Positions 20,802 to 30,227 are shown, counted from the first letter of the stretch. The stretch: 64,000 nt of DNA from Aerococcus christensenii (GCF_001543105.1 NZ_CP014159.1:186001-250000), one strand, 5' to 3'. A program made the numbers and translations. Notes: generated by a model not told the origin, from the sequence alone.

Positions 20802-21973
20802 TTACTCGTCGACACGATTTTTCATAAAATAGGACTTCTTAATCCAAATAATAAGGAAAGCTAATCCCAAACATAACAAAGAAAGTCTCAAGGCTCCTAC
20901 TAAACCAGTCCGCGCTAAAGCGCCACCCCCTAAAACAGAAGCCACCATAATGGCCAAATCATAGCTTGTCGCATTAATAGAATTGGCTAGTGGTTTTCCT
21001 TGGTCTACCTGGCTGGTTGTCGCTGTTTGTAAGATAGAGGTCATCGGTGAAAAAGCAGCTCCCCATAACGCAAATCCAAGATACCCCCAATAACATCCCT
21101 TAGACATCCAAATGAAAATACTCAAAGCCGCTATTAAGAGAGCAACCATACCTAAAGCTAGCCGCCACAAATAACGATCAATCAAGGGCACTATGACAGC
21201 AATAGAAACTAAAGCACCTATTCCAAAAATAGCCTGGGCAAGAGAAACACTTAAAGAGACTCTGTCTGCGATCAACTGTACAAAAATATAGGAGGCATAA
21301 TGGGCACTTACCATCAAAATGTCAAAAACGCACACCATCTGACCCCTGCTTTTTTCAAAACTATGCCATAATTATTATGCGCATTATAGGATTCCCCCTG
21401 AACGCTCACAAAACCTATTCTTCCAATAATAGCTAGTAAGAGGAACATACCACCTACCAAAAGGAAACCAAAACGCCAGCCAATCCATTGAATAATACTC
21501 GTTACAAGTGGCAAAGCAACACTGACTCCAATCGTTACACCTGATAGAACAATAGCTACCCCTCGTCCAGAGATTTGTAAAGGCAAAAAGCCGATCGGAT
21601 AAGAAGCAATCATTGCCCACATAGCCCCCGCTGTAAATCCTGCAAGCAACCGTCCGATGAAAGCGACTGTAAAGGTTGGAGAACAGGCGATCAAAAGATT
21701 ACTGATGGCAAAACCTAAACAGACGACGATCAAATAAGTTCGACGATTCACCCAAGAAAAAGCACGCGTGACTGGGATACCAGCGAGTACTGACATCACG
21801 GCATAGATTCCAATTAACAAACTCATCTGACTCAAAGGAACTTTAAAGTCAGCCGCCATTTCTTTTAGGAAGCTTGTCGGCAGTAATTCCGATACCAAAG
21901 CCATGCAACAAACAAACGATAAGAGGCCTAGTCTTGCTAAAACGGATTTTTTCATATTCTCATCCTCTCTCAC
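20802..21973 (-). pseudogene. Frameshifted MFS transporter
   Basis: Two overlapping frames together make one major facilitator of about 390 residues. The upstream frame (21973-21314) carries the N-terminal six membrane segments, with LPTSFLKEMAADFKVPLSQ and the GRLLAGFTAGAMWAM motif of the DHA1/AraJ-type drug or sugar efflux family. The downstream frame (21338-20802) carries the C-terminal half (SLSVSLAQAIFGIGAL onwards). Joining them needs a -1 shift between about 21360 and 21320, where there are A6, G4 and T5 runs. A one-base deletion or a sequencing error fits best. The substrate cannot be told. Confidence 0.85.
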
Positions 21974-22109
21974 CCTATAAGTTTACCAAAAATCTATGAC
22001 TTTTTTGATTGCTTTTTCGTTGATTGTGCAATTTATGAAACAAAAGCGATTTATTGTTCCCTATAGCGGTGTTTCGCTGTCATCGTAGTGATAAAAATAT
22101 GATGACAAA

Positions 22110-22134
22110 CAAAAGCGGCTCACTCAGAACCGCT
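22110..22134 (-). terminator. Terminator after ssrA
   Basis: A 5-bp GC-rich stem AGCGG / CCGCT (22114-22118 / 22130-22134), followed by TTTTGTTTG on the minus strand, 15 bases beyond the tmRNA 3' end. Confidence 0.7.
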
Positions 22135-22148
22135 CAGATTTTCTATTA

Positions 22149-22509
22149 TGGAGATGAGGGGGATCGAACCCCTGTCCAAACACCCCGCTAATACAGCGTT
22201 TACACTAATAGTTGACTTGTTAGATTGAGCGCCCTAGCTGACAAGCAACAAACAGATCTAGTTTGCGAACCTGATTATTCTCTTTCCTTAACTCCAGGTG
22301 GAAGCGCCGGACGTATCCCACTTCATTGAGACCCACTACTAGTACATGGGCGATACTAGGCGGATCTTAGCCGCTGACTAAGCAGCGAAAGCTAAAGTTT
22401 GACTTTCGTTTTTGTCAATTAAATTTAAGTAACGTTTCTGACGGAGACGTTACCTCCGTAATGTAGCTGTACCCCGGACTGATGCCTGTCGAATCCAATA
22501 AACATCCCC
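22149..22509 (-). ncRNA. ssrA: tmRNA (transfer-messenger RNA)
   Basis: The 5' end GGGGATG pairs with CATCTCC at the 3' end to form the tRNA-like acceptor. The T arm reads AGGGGTTCGATCCCCCT, and the discriminator A is the last encoded base, so CCA is not encoded. The tag reading frame gives KNESQTLAFAA followed by TAG, preceded by GAC as the apparent resume codon (DKNESQTLAFAA). tmRNA rescues stalled ribosomes together with SmpB, encoded just upstream (23297-23764). Length of about 361 bases is normal. Confidence 0.95.
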
Positions 22510-22577
22510 AAAGTAACATTCTTATTATAGACAATCGTTTTTAGCTTTGTCAAGATCGACCCCCTTGACCAATCCGA

Positions 22578-23264
22578 CTATCCTTCTTCTGCTAAAGCAA
22601 AGTGATCCGTTTTATTAAAGGCTTCTAAATGATACAAGCCATCCTGATAACGCACAATAGAAACACTCGCATTGTCTAAAGATTCCTTAATACTAAAGTC
22701 AGGGACCAATTCATGGATCATGTTTCGAATAGTCATCCCATGACTAACCACTAAAATATTTTGGTCTGTTTCGCGATGACGGGTAATCACATCAATCAGA
22801 CCTAATTCAACTCGCATCCAAAAGCTCATAAAATCTTCCGCTTCATGAACAGGATCTGTCGCTTTAAAGGCATCCATTTCACATTTTACCCGATCATTCT
22901 CTGAAACTGTCTGTCCATAATGCGTTCGGACATAGTCTTGAACTTTATGAAAAACAGGATCAATCTCTAACCCTTCAAAACTTCCAAAGAATTGCTCCCG
23001 AAAAGCTTTTAATTCATGGATTTTGGTATCTGCTGAAGCATAGTAGTTATGCTGCAACACAATCTTGGCGGTTGCAATCGTCCGCCGAAGATCACTCGTG
23101 TAGACTGCTGAGAAATTCACTTTCCGCAAGCCTATCGCACTTCGATGAACATCACGTTCTCCTTCTTCTGTCAAAGGAGCGTCCGCCCAACCTTGAATAC
23201 GATTATATCTGTTCAAATAGGTTTGTCCATGTCGCATAAAGTAAATAGTAACACCTTTTCCCAT
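22578..23264 (-). CDS. Histidine phosphatase family protein (phosphoglycerate-mutase-like)
   Basis: A 228-residue member of the histidine phosphatase superfamily. The phospho-acceptor motif MRHGQT is at residues 10-15, YTSDLRRTIATA supplies the second Arg, an acidic FREQFFGSFEG follows, and the second His is in ILVVSHGMTIRNM. Members hydrolyse phosphate esters in the cytoplasm, and the sequence alone does not fix the substrate. It lies between smpB and ssrA, 32 bases after smpB, so it is probably co-transcribed with that block. Confidence 0.9.
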   Translation of the reverse strand: MGKGVTIYFMRHGQTYLNRYNRIQGWADAPLTEEGERDVHRSAIGLRKVNFSAVYTSDLRRTIATAKIVLQHNYYASADTKIHELKAFREQFFGSFEGLEIDPVFHKVQDYVRTHYGQTVSENDRVKCEMDAFKATDPVHEAEDFMSFWMRVELGLIDVITRHRETDQNILVVSHGMTIRNMIHELVPDFSIKESLDNASVSIVRYQDGLYHLEAFNKTDHFALAEEG

Positions 23265-23296
23265 GACTTGTCTCCTTTCTTACGATCAATCTTTCT

Positions 23297-23764
23297 CTAA
23301 TAACGTTCCTTCATCGCCCGCTGAATATCACGTTTCATATCTTTTTCCCGTAAACTTTGCCGCTTATCGTATTTCTTCTTCCCTAGGGCTAGTCCTACTA
23401 ATAATTTAGCAAATCCATTCTTAATATAAACCTTAAGTGGAACTAAAGTATAGCCTTCTTGACTAATTTTTCGTTCGAAATGATGAATTTCTCTCTTCTT
23501 GACAAGAAGTTTTCGGGGACGAAGAGGGTCTGGATTAAATCGATTGCCCTGCTCAAAAGGTGACACATGGATACCGTAGGCCCACAGTTCTCCCTTTTCT
23601 ACCCGAGCAAAAGAATCTTTTAAATTAATTTTGCCTTTGCGGATCGATTTGATCTCTGTTCCTGTTAGAACCATGCCACATTCTACAGTATCTTCAATGG
23701 TATAGTCATGCCGAGCTTTTCGATTCGTAGCTAAGGCATTCTCTTGTTTTTTCGGTTTGACCAT
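23297..23764 (-). CDS. smpB: SsrA-binding protein SmpB
   Basis: SmpB delivers tmRNA to stalled ribosomes. The 155-residue protein has [22 protein letters not shown], the [17 protein letters not shown] motif and the positively charged C-terminal tail ([18 protein letters not shown]) that enters the empty mRNA channel. AAGGAGGG precedes the ATG. It is placed between rnr and ssrA, as in Bacillus relatives. Confidence 0.97.
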   Translation of the reverse strand: MVKPKKQENALATNRKARHDYTIEDTVECGMVLTGTEIKSIRKGKINLKDSFARVEKGELWAYGIHVSPFEQGNRFNPDPLRPRKLLVKKREIHHFERKISQEGYTLVPLKVYIKNGFAKLLVGLALGKKKYDKRQSLREKDMKRDIQRAMKERY

Positions 23765-23799
23765 CCGCTGTCCCTCCTTCCTTTTATTGTTTTCTCTTT

Positions 23800-26175
23800 T
23801 TATTTTCTATTCTTTCTTTTCTTATGCGATTTCTTCGTCGATTTCATCGAAAAATCTTTAAAAGATTTCCGATTTTTAGATTTCTTTTTCTGGCTATGTC
23901 CATGTCGTTTTTTAATAGAAAAGCTCTTCGTATGGTCACTTTTAGAAGAAGGCTTGACCGCTTGGTTTTTGGATCTTTTAGTCTTTTTATCTTTATTTGA
24001 AGACTTCTTTTGAGAAGATTTTCCTTCTTTAACAAATTCAAAGTCGATTTGTCGACTTTCTTTATCGGCCCTTGTTAATTTCGCCTGAACTTTGTCTCCA
24101 ATGCGATAGATTTTTCCTGTTCTCTTCCCGATAAGAATCATATTTTTTTCATCGTAGATATAATAATCATCCTTAAGTACAGAAAGATGGACGAGTCCTT
24201 CTACCGTATTGGATAATTCCACAAAGAGTCCAAATTTCGTAACAGCTGAAATCATGCCCTCAAATTTTTGACCAATCTTATCGCTCATATATTCAGCCAT
24301 CTTCATACTGTTTACTTCACGTTCAGCATCCACAGCGCGCCGCTCTGCTTTCGAGGACTGTTCTGCCAAAGAATCAATGCTTGCTATCAAATGATCGTCT
24401 TCTTCTCCCTTTCCTTTATGTGTTTGATAGTAGCGAATCAAGCGATGCCCCAACAGATCTGGGTAACGACGAATAGGCGAAGTAAAGTGCGTATAATCTT
24501 CAGCAGCTAACCCATAGTGGCCATTAGGTGATGAACTATAACGAGCCTGTTGCATACTTCTCAAAGCAATGGTTTGAACAACAGGCGCATAATCTTTCCC
24601 TTGAACGCCTTCTAAGATTTGTTGCAAATCTTTAGAACGTAATCGTCCCTCTTTAACAGGAACTTTAATTCCTAAATTATGGCAAAACTCAATAAAAGCC
24701 TGAACCTTTTGATCATCTGGATATTCGTGAATCCGATAGATAAATGGCAAACGTTTCTGCCTATAATGATAAGCTACAGTTTCATTAGCTGCTAACATAA
24801 ACGATTCAATCATCCGCTCGGCTAGGCCACGCTCTCTAACTTCAATAGCGATCGGGAAACCTGTCGCATCAACTTTAATCTTAGCTTCTGGCTTTTCAAA
24901 ATCAATGGCTCCTCTTTTGTGCCGACGTTTCCATAAAACTTGGTGCAAGTTGGCTAGACCTTTGAGCATATCCAAACTATCTGCATATTTTTCAGAAAGT
25001 CGCGCGTCCCCTTTTAACAGAAGATTGACATCATCATACACCATCCGATGGTTGGACTGAATGACACTCGGCCCAATCTTGTAAGCAAGAATTTCTCCTG
25101 TCTTCTTGTCGATTGTCATCACGCAGGACATAGTGAGACGTTCTTGCCCTTCTTGAAGCGAACAAATGCCATTCGATAAGCGCTGTGGCAACATCGGCAC
25201 CACCCGATCTGTCAAATAAACAGAAGTTCCCCTACGAACGGCTTCTTTGTCCAAAGCAGATCCTTCTGTTACATAGTGAGAAACATCTGCAATGTGAACT
25301 CCTAATTGAATGGTCGTCGGTGTCAACTCTTGGTAGGAGATGGCATCATCCAAGTCTTTCGCATCTGCACCATCAATGGTAATGGTAAGTGCCTTTCGAA
25401 AATCCATTCTTCCTTTAAGCTCTTCAGAGCTAATGTCTTCTCTTATCTTCTCAGCTTCTTCCACAACGTCTTGTGGAAAATCATGGGGAATAGCCATCAT
25501 ATTCAAAACGCTTAAGATTTCTACTCCTGGGGCATCTTTTTGGCCAATTCCATGAATGACCCGCCCCGTCAATTGGAAGGGATGTTCTTCATTTGGATAA
25601 GAGACAATTTCTAATACGACCATCTCCCCGTTTGAAGGATGGAGGCCCTCCTCTTCCACCAAGCAAGTAAAGCGATCCATCCCCTTGTTTTTCAAAAAGA
25701 CTTGCCCAATGTCGCCTGATTTTTTCTGTAAAGTCTCATTGAAAGCTTGAAATTCCCCAACTAATCGCATCATAGCGCGCTCTTGGATGCTCACCACTTT
25801 GCCTTCTGGATTCTTGTCATCCGTTCCTTTTTTAATCAACTCTACAGTGACTTTATCTTCATTCATTGCCCCACCCGTTAAAGCAGCGGCAATATAAACT
25901 TTACTCTTATCCTCTAATTGGACAAAGCCATACCCTTTTTTTTGCAAGAGAAAGGTACCTTCTAACGTTTGCTTTTTAGGGGGAAAAGTGATGATCCCCT
26001 CATCATCAATCAAGAGAACCCCTTTTCTTTGAAGTTCCGCAATATATTGTACAAACTGGCCATAATCTTTACCTTCATCATAGCCTAATTTTTGACTATA
26101 TTGAGCGATGGTTTTGGGATGGTCACTCTTCTTCATGGCATGAATTAAAGATTTTTTGACTTCTTTAAAGGTCAC
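23800..26175 (-). CDS. rnr: Ribonuclease R
   Basis: RNase R is a processive 3'-5' exoribonuclease that degrades structured and non-stop mRNA, partnering SmpB/tmRNA. The 791-residue protein has an N-terminal winged helix (SQKLGYDEG), cold-shock OB domains, and the RNB catalytic domain with [16 protein letters not shown] (metal-binding Asp residues). [15 protein letters not shown] and an S1 domain ([18 protein letters not shown]) follow. The last 75 residues or so are a very Lys/Ser-rich tail. It is 1 base from the esterase gene upstream. Confidence 0.97.
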   Translation of the reverse strand: MTFKEVKKSLIHAMKKSDHPKTIAQYSQKLGYDEGKDYGQFVQYIAELQRKGVLLIDDEGIITFPPKKQTLEGTFLLQKKGYGFVQLEDKSKVYIAAALTGGAMNEDKVTVELIKKGTDDKNPEGKVVSIQERAMMRLVGEFQAFNETLQKKSGDIGQVFLKNKGMDRFTCLVEEEGLHPSNGEMVVLEIVSYPNEEHPFQLTGRVIHGIGQKDAPGVEILSVLNMMAIPHDFPQDVVEEAEKIREDISSEELKGRMDFRKALTITIDGADAKDLDDAISYQELTPTTIQLGVHIADVSHYVTEGSALDKEAVRRGTSVYLTDRVVPMLPQRLSNGICSLQEGQERLTMSCVMTIDKKTGEILAYKIGPSVIQSNHRMVYDDVNLLLKGDARLSEKYADSLDMLKGLANLHQVLWKRRHKRGAIDFEKPEAKIKVDATGFPIAIEVRERGLAERMIESFMLAANETVAYHYRQKRLPFIYRIHEYPDDQKVQAFIEFCHNLGIKVPVKEGRLRSKDLQQILEGVQGKDYAPVVQTIALRSMQQARYSSSPNGHYGLAAEDYTHFTSPIRRYPDLLGHRLIRYYQTHKGKGEEDDHLIASIDSLAEQSSKAERRAVDAEREVNSMKMAEYMSDKIGQKFEGMISAVTKFGLFVELSNTVEGLVHLSVLKDDYYIYDEKNMILIGKRTGKIYRIGDKVQAKLTRADKESRQIDFEFVKEGKSSQKKSSNKDKKTKRSKNQAVKPSSKSDHTKSFSIKKRHGHSQKKKSKNRKSFKDFSMKSTKKSHKKRKNRK

Positions 26176-26176
26176 T

Positions 26177-26920
26177 TTACCACCTCACTTCATTTAAAAA
26201 TTGAATGAGTTTTTCCTCGAATTCCTTGTGTTGCTTGCCAACTGTAATGACATGTCCGCTCTCTTCAAATTTTTCCAATACAACTGGAGCATAATGAATC
26301 GCTTCTTGGAGTTGACTGCCGCTATCTTTTCCGACAAGTTCATCTTTACCTGCTTCCGCAATAAAATAAGGCTTGCGAATATGGTTCAAGTCACAACGAA
26401 TACCTGAACAAAAAGCATCAATTCCCGCTAAAGCTTGATAAAGCTTAGGAGAAACAAGTTCTTTATCATAGCTTCCGAGCTCTGGTCGTTTAGCACTCGT
26501 TGCCTCCGCAAATTGAAGAAAAACATCATACACTCTCGTTCCACTAATCTCAGGCGTCATAATAGGCGTACAGAAAGATCCGCCACAGACTAGAGAATCT
26601 TGTTCATCAATAAATAAACGCGTAGCTACTGCCCCACCTAGAGAGAGTCCAAATACAGCAATCTGGTCATAACCTTCTTTTTGTACAAAATCTAAAGCTG
26701 CTCGAGCATCCTGCATCCAATCAACAGGACCAGCCTCTAAAATTTCCCGATAATCTGCGTGATTATGGCCCGTCAAATTATGACAATAAACCGTATAACC
26801 TGCCCGATTTAAAGCTCTGCCAGTCATTCTAACATCTGCCGTAGACCCGGTATAAGCATGAAATAATACAACAGCTCGGTGATTTGATCCTTCAAAATAA
26901 AATGATTCTTGATTTGACAT
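26177..26920 (-). CDS. Carboxylesterase (alpha/beta hydrolase, YvaK/EstA type)
   Basis: A 247-residue alpha/beta hydrolase. Features are the oxyanion region HAYTGSTAD at about 21-29, the nucleophile elbow GLSLGG with Ser93, and a C-terminal ESGHVIT holding the catalytic His. Bacillus YvaK and Geobacillus Est30 have the same size and motifs and cleave short-chain esters. The gene sits between secG and rnr, as yvaK does in Bacillus, supporting orthology. The natural substrate is unknown. Confidence 0.9.
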   Translation of the reverse strand: MSNQESFYFEGSNHRAVVLFHAYTGSTADVRMTGRALNRAGYTVYCHNLTGHNHADYREILEAGPVDWMQDARAALDFVQKEGYDQIAVFGLSLGGAVATRLFIDEQDSLVCGGSFCTPIMTPEISGTRVYDVFLQFAEATSAKRPELGSYDKELVSPKLYQALAGIDAFCSGIRCDLNHIRKPYFIAEAGKDELVGKDSGSQLQEAIHYAPVVLEKFEESGHVITVGKQHKEFEEKLIQFLNEVRW

Positions 26921-27013
26921 AGCTTCTCCTTTTTCTTTATTTTCTATGGCCTTATCCGAGCTGATTTTTCTATTTTTTATCAGACAAGATACAGGCTTAC
27001 TACTCCCATTTAC

Positions 27014-27040
27014 AAAAAAAGCTGGGGAAAATCCCCAGCT
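27014..27040 (-). terminator. Terminator after secG
   Basis: A perfect 9-bp stem AGCTGGGGA / TCCCCAGCT (27020-27028 / 27032-27040) is followed on the minus strand by TTTTTTT. It lies just past the secG stop and separates it from the esterase-rnr-smpB genes. Confidence 0.93.
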
Positions 27041-27051
27041 CCCTTACCGCA

Positions 27052-27282
27052 TTAGGAGGCTAACTTTGCTAAGATGAGTGCGATGATCATAAATACGAGA
27101 CCTAGGATTCGAATAATTCGATCCATCGCTGCCTCAAATCCCCGTGCCTTCTTACCACTTAGCCCTTGATCAATAGCTCCAGTAATGTTAGCTGAAGAAC
27201 TGGTTTTAGCTGGGGAAATGACCACGGCCAAAATTAATAACACGCTAATAGCGATAATCGCAATAAGTAATAAGTTCTCCAC
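27052..27282 (-). CDS. secG: Preprotein translocase subunit SecG
   Basis: A 76-residue protein with two membrane segments (about 3-23 and 54-74) joined by a polar loop containing KTSSSANITGAIDQGLSG. The order TM, Ser/Gly-rich loop, TM and the length match SecG, an accessory subunit of SecYEG. It stands at the head of the esterase-rnr-smpB-ssrA block, as in Bacillus and lactobacilli. Confidence 0.92.
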   Translation of the reverse strand: MENLLLIAIIAISVLLILAVVISPAKTSSSANITGAIDQGLSGKKARGFEAAMDRIIRILGLVFMIIALILAKLAS

Positions 27283-27426
27283 TCTTTCTACCTCGTCTCT
27301 TTTACTAGCTTACCTAGTCATGGTAACATATTAATTCCTCTCACTCAAGACTAATTACTTGTGCTTTGAAATTAAATTTTATCTTCTCTAAAAAATTTTC
27401 TAACAATTAATGCATCCAAGAGTGCA

Positions 27427-28053
27427 TTATTTTACTTTTTTTTTAACTAATCGCCAGGCCCAGAACAAAAAGAGTTCCATTAAACCCATCGCCGATAAAA
27501 AACATGCCATGAAATAAACTTCTGGCAGCATCAAAATAATAGAATCTGTCAGAGGATCAAACAGCCAAGCGTCATTATTAAACAAAACATGATGAAAACC
27601 GATAAATATCGGTTCAAAGCTAATCGTTAAAATGATCCCAATGCCGAGAGGCGCCCACAAACTTTTAGCGAAAAAGCCTTCCAAAATCCATAGCTGCTTT
27701 CTCTTTTTCAAATGTTGCCAAAAGAAATAGGTCCCTATACTCGATAGTCCACCTACTCCGTATAATTCCAGAAACAACCGCCGAACCTCATAAAAATGAA
27801 ATCTTCCTTGGCTAGATAATGAAAAATTTCTCACTTCTAAGACTTTCTGCCAGGGACTATGCAAATACTTGAGGATGGCCCAATAATCACGCATAATCTC
27901 ATTGAAAGGGACCTGCAATTGTTCTGGAAGGTGAAGCCAAGTGATTACGCCCCGATACAGGGGAACTGACCAGATCGTTATAATTATAGCAAGTGTCAAA
28001 AACGTCAGAAGGAGGTTTATCTGCCCTAATTTAAAGGCTAGTCTTCTTGCCAT
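27427..28053 (-). CDS. TIGR01906 family integral membrane protein (DUF1461)
   Basis: A 208-residue membrane protein with hydrophobic segments near residues 13-33, 96-110, 130-150 and 175-200. The membrane layout and position match the TIGR01906/DUF1461 family, which in Lactobacillales regularly follows a NagD-type HAD phosphatase gene and yutD, as here. Its start overlaps the end of that phosphatase gene by 16 bases. The function of the family is unknown. Assignment rests partly on neighbourhood. Confidence 0.8.
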   Translation of the reverse strand: MARRLAFKLGQINLLLTFLTLAIIITIWSVPLYRGVITWLHLPEQLQVPFNEIMRDYWAILKYLHSPWQKVLEVRNFSLSSQGRFHFYEVRRLFLELYGVGGLSSIGTYFFWQHLKKRKQLWILEGFFAKSLWAPLGIGIILTISFEPIFIGFHHVLFNNDAWLFDPLTDSIILMLPEVYFMACFLSAMGLMELFLFWAWRLVKKKVK

Positions 28054-28844
28054 AGCTGCATCAATTCCTCGTAATCTTTCACCACATAATCTGGCTGTCC
28101 GCTTCCTTCTTGAACATCTTGCCGCGTATTCACCCCTGTTTCAATCAGAAGGGCTGTGATCTGAGCGTTATTCGCTGCTAAAATATCTGTTTGAAGATTA
28201 TCTCCAATCATTACACATTGATCTGCCCTTAAATTTAAAACATTTAAAGCTCCTTCCATAATCACCCGACTTGGTTTTCCGCAAACCACTGGCTTTTGAC
28301 GAGCCACTTGACCTATCATTTCGCCCAAAGCACCAGCCCCTGGGACAAAGCCTTCAACAGATGGGAACTGAACATCCGGATTCGTTAAGTAGAACTTAGC
28401 TCCTTTTTGAACGGCTAGGGTCGCTGTAGCTAAATCATAATAAGTAATGTCTTGATTTAATCCCACGACAACTACTTCTAAATTTTCTTTCAAGTCTTCC
28501 TTGAGTTGAAAACCAAAGTTTTGCAAATCTTCCTTCACAGCAGGACTTCCAATACAATAGCAAGCTTTTCCTTCTCCCCCTTTAGGGAAATCCCCTTGGA
28601 GAACATAAAGCAAAGCATCGATACTGGTATAAATACGTTCTAATGGAACCTGAATATCACTAACAGCCGCTAAATGATCGGCCACTTCTTGATGGCTTCT
28701 CATCGAATTATTGGTGACCAACATAAAAGGTTGATTCGTTTGGATCAACTTTTCTATCCACTCTTTCGCCCCTTGAATCGGTTCTTTTCCACAATAAACA
28801 GTTCCATCCAAATCCATTAAATAACCAGTTTTATTAAATATCAT
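28038..28844 (-). CDS. HAD-IIA family sugar-phosphatase (NagD/TIGR01457 type)
   Basis: A 268-residue HAD hydrolase of subfamily IIA. Motif I is LMDLDGTVY (Asp11 nucleophile, Asp13), motif II VTNNSM, and motifs III/IV are the CGKPSR Lys and MIGDNLQTDI Asp. Such enzymes dephosphorylate small phosphorylated metabolites; the Gram-positive TIGR01457 group is uncharacterised in detail. GGAG lies 12 bases before the ATG, a long spacing. Middle gene of the yutD-nagD-TIGR01906 trio. Confidence 0.9.
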   Translation of the reverse strand: MIFNKTGYLMDLDGTVYCGKEPIQGAKEWIEKLIQTNQPFMLVTNNSMRSHQEVADHLAAVSDIQVPLERIYTSIDALLYVLQGDFPKGGEGKACYCIGSPAVKEDLQNFGFQLKEDLKENLEVVVVGLNQDITYYDLATATLAVQKGAKFYLTNPDVQFPSVEGFVPGAGALGEMIGQVARQKPVVCGKPSRVIMEGALNVLNLRADQCVMIGDNLQTDILAANNAQITALLIETGVNTRQDVQEGSGQPDYVVKDYEELMQLWQED

Positions 28845-28859
28845 AATTCACAACGGCTC

Positions 28860-29483
28860 CTACTTATTCTCTTTTTTCCGAATTTTAAAATCAGCTTTCT
28901 GTTTCACAGTTTTGCCTTCTCTTGGCTTCTTTTCTTTCTTTTTTTTATTTTTGACTAAAAAGGATTTCTTTTTAGAAGTATGGTTTGAACGATGTTGATC
29001 TTTCTTAGTCACATTTTTATAAGATTTATCGGACTTATTGCGACGACGAGATTTATTACGAGAGGAATTCTTAGAATAGCCAGACTTCTTTAAAGATTGA
29101 TTGCGTGCTTCTCGTTCTTCATCACTTCTGAGATGTTCCAAAATAAAATAATGACAGTCAAAGCCACAAAATTCAATTAGGTAGTCTTCTAATTGGAAAA
29201 ATGACCTTGAACATCCGAAATGAGAAACATCATCTTTATAAAAACCTGTTAAGCGCAGTTGATCAAAACTCCAATCTCCTAAAATATAATCATAGGAATC
29301 CAAAATATCCATATAGCGATCAGATAGAGCTTCCCGATCGAAAGCTTGTTCTTTTTCCTTAATGAGCAAGAAAGGCTGTCCATTAATCTCATAATGATTC
29401 GTATCTGTCTGTATGACTTGAGCAGACACATAATTAGCGGCTTGGCGTTTCACTAACCATTCTTGATCCATCATTTTGCTCAT
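28860..29483 (-). CDS. yutD: YutD family protein with long basic tail
   Basis: The first 125 residues or so match the YutD (DUF1027) family: YEINGQPFLLIKEKEQAFD, ILDSYDYILGDWSF, QLRLTGFY and the Cys-containing IEFCGFDCHYFILEHLR. YutD function is unknown. The remaining 80 residues are extremely rich in Lys, Arg and Ser, with runs such as SRRRNKS and NKKKKEKK, and are probably disordered and nucleic-acid binding. I start at the ATG 29483, which has GGAG well placed; the ATG at 29507 overlaps that site. Confidence 0.85.
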   Translation of the reverse strand: MSKMMDQEWLVKRQAANYVSAQVIQTDTNHYEINGQPFLLIKEKEQAFDREALSDRYMDILDSYDYILGDWSFDQLRLTGFYKDDVSHFGCSRSFFQLEDYLIEFCGFDCHYFILEHLRSDEEREARNQSLKKSGYSKNSSRNKSRRRNKSDKSYKNVTKKDQHRSNHTSKKKSFLVKNKKKKEKKPREGKTVKQKADFKIRKKENK

Positions 29484-29679
29484 CTTTTCAGCTCCTTTCT
29501 TATTCAACTAATTTTTTTAATAATAGCATACTTTATCAAGTGGTAAAAGGTCCTCTCTAGGGGCAAACTTCTGACTCACTTGCCTTTCCCCTTTTAAAGA
29601 GGCAATTCCTTTAACCAAACTTTTATCCCTTTACTCAGAAAAATATAAAGGTTTATCCAAATTATTTTCAGCACTTTAT

Positions 29680-29747
29680 CAATATATAGTGTTTTTCCAG
29701 TAAACTAGTCCCTATATATTGACACAAAAGTCCTGCTTTGTTATTAT
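29680..29747 (+). promoter_or_regulatory. Consensus promoter with overlapping inverted repeat
   Basis: TTGACA (29719-29724), a 17-bp spacer and TATTAT (29742-29747) form a near-perfect sigma-A promoter facing the 68-codon gene at 29811. A perfect 10-bp inverted repeat, CAATATATAG (29680-29689) and CTATATATTG (29712-29721), overlaps the -35 and could be an operator. The rest of the 300-base gap between yutD and this gene shows nothing else I recognise. Confidence 0.75.
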
Positions 29748-29810
29748 GTAAATAGATTCTTTCTAACGATTTTTCTAAAAGAAATGAACCATAGAATGTG
29801 AGGTATTCCT

Positions 29811-30017
29811 ATGACATATCGTTCCCCCCTCTTATCTTCTCACACTGTAGATCAAGTTATTGATCGCCAAATTGAAGAAATTGCCTCCACCCTCTGTGAT
29901 CATCTCAACAGTCGTTCTCTTACAACTGAGCAAAAGAAAAAAGAAATTGAAGAAGGCTTACGAACCATCTTAGCTCTCTCTGCTGTGGTTAAGAAAGAAA
30001 CCACTTACTCCAACTAA
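29811..30017 (+). CDS. Small hypothetical protein, 68 residues
   Basis: I do not recognise this protein. It has no signal peptide or membrane segment; the sequence suggests two helices, VDQVIDRQIEEIASTLCDHL and EQKKKEIEEGLRTILALSA, joined by a short loop. GAGG lies 7 bases before the ATG. A consensus promoter starts about 60 bases upstream and a strong terminator follows, so it forms a one-gene transcript. It is the only plus-strand gene in the left 60 kb. It is likely expressed and soluble; a small regulator or toxin-antitoxin partner is possible but unsupported. Confidence 0.7.
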   Translation: MTYRSPLLSSHTVDQVIDRQIEEIASTLCDHLNSRSLTTEQKKKEIEEGLRTILALSAVVKKETTYSN

Positions 30018-30094
30018 CGCTCCCGAACCCCTTTCCCCAACTGTTCATCTCCCTATCCAAGGGAACAAGGGGGTAGGGATCTCATATCTCAGTA

Positions 30095-30142
30095 AACGCA
30101 CCCCCTTCCGCTTGCCGACCAACCTCACAAAGGGGATGCGTT
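30095..30142 (+). repeat. Hairpin in the 3' untranslated region of the small gene
   Basis: AACGCA-C-CCCCTT (30095-30107) pairs with AAGGGG-A-TGCGTT (30130-30142), a 13-bp stem with one mismatch. A second weaker hairpin (CCCTA / TAGGG, about 30050-30078) precedes it. No T-tract follows, so these are structural elements rather than terminators. Confidence 0.5.
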
Positions 30143-30157
30143 TGACTTTAAATTTTT

Positions 30158-30199
30158 AAAAGGCAGAAATTTTCAAGTGTCTGAAAATTTCTGCCTTTT
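30158..30199. terminator. Bidirectional terminator between convergent genes
   Basis: A perfect 18-bp stem (30158-30175 / 30182-30199) with a 6-base loop, ending in TTTT on both strands. It ends the plus-strand small gene and the minus-strand membrane-protein operon. Confidence 0.92.
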
Positions 30200-30227
30200 G
30201 ATTTATCTTAATATTCGCTAGTTTCTA

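Noticed and set aside
20802..21973. Programmed -1 frameshifting in the MFS gene
   Set aside because: The A6 run is not in the slippery phase for a -1 heptamer and no downstream pseudoknot is evident; mutation or error is simpler.
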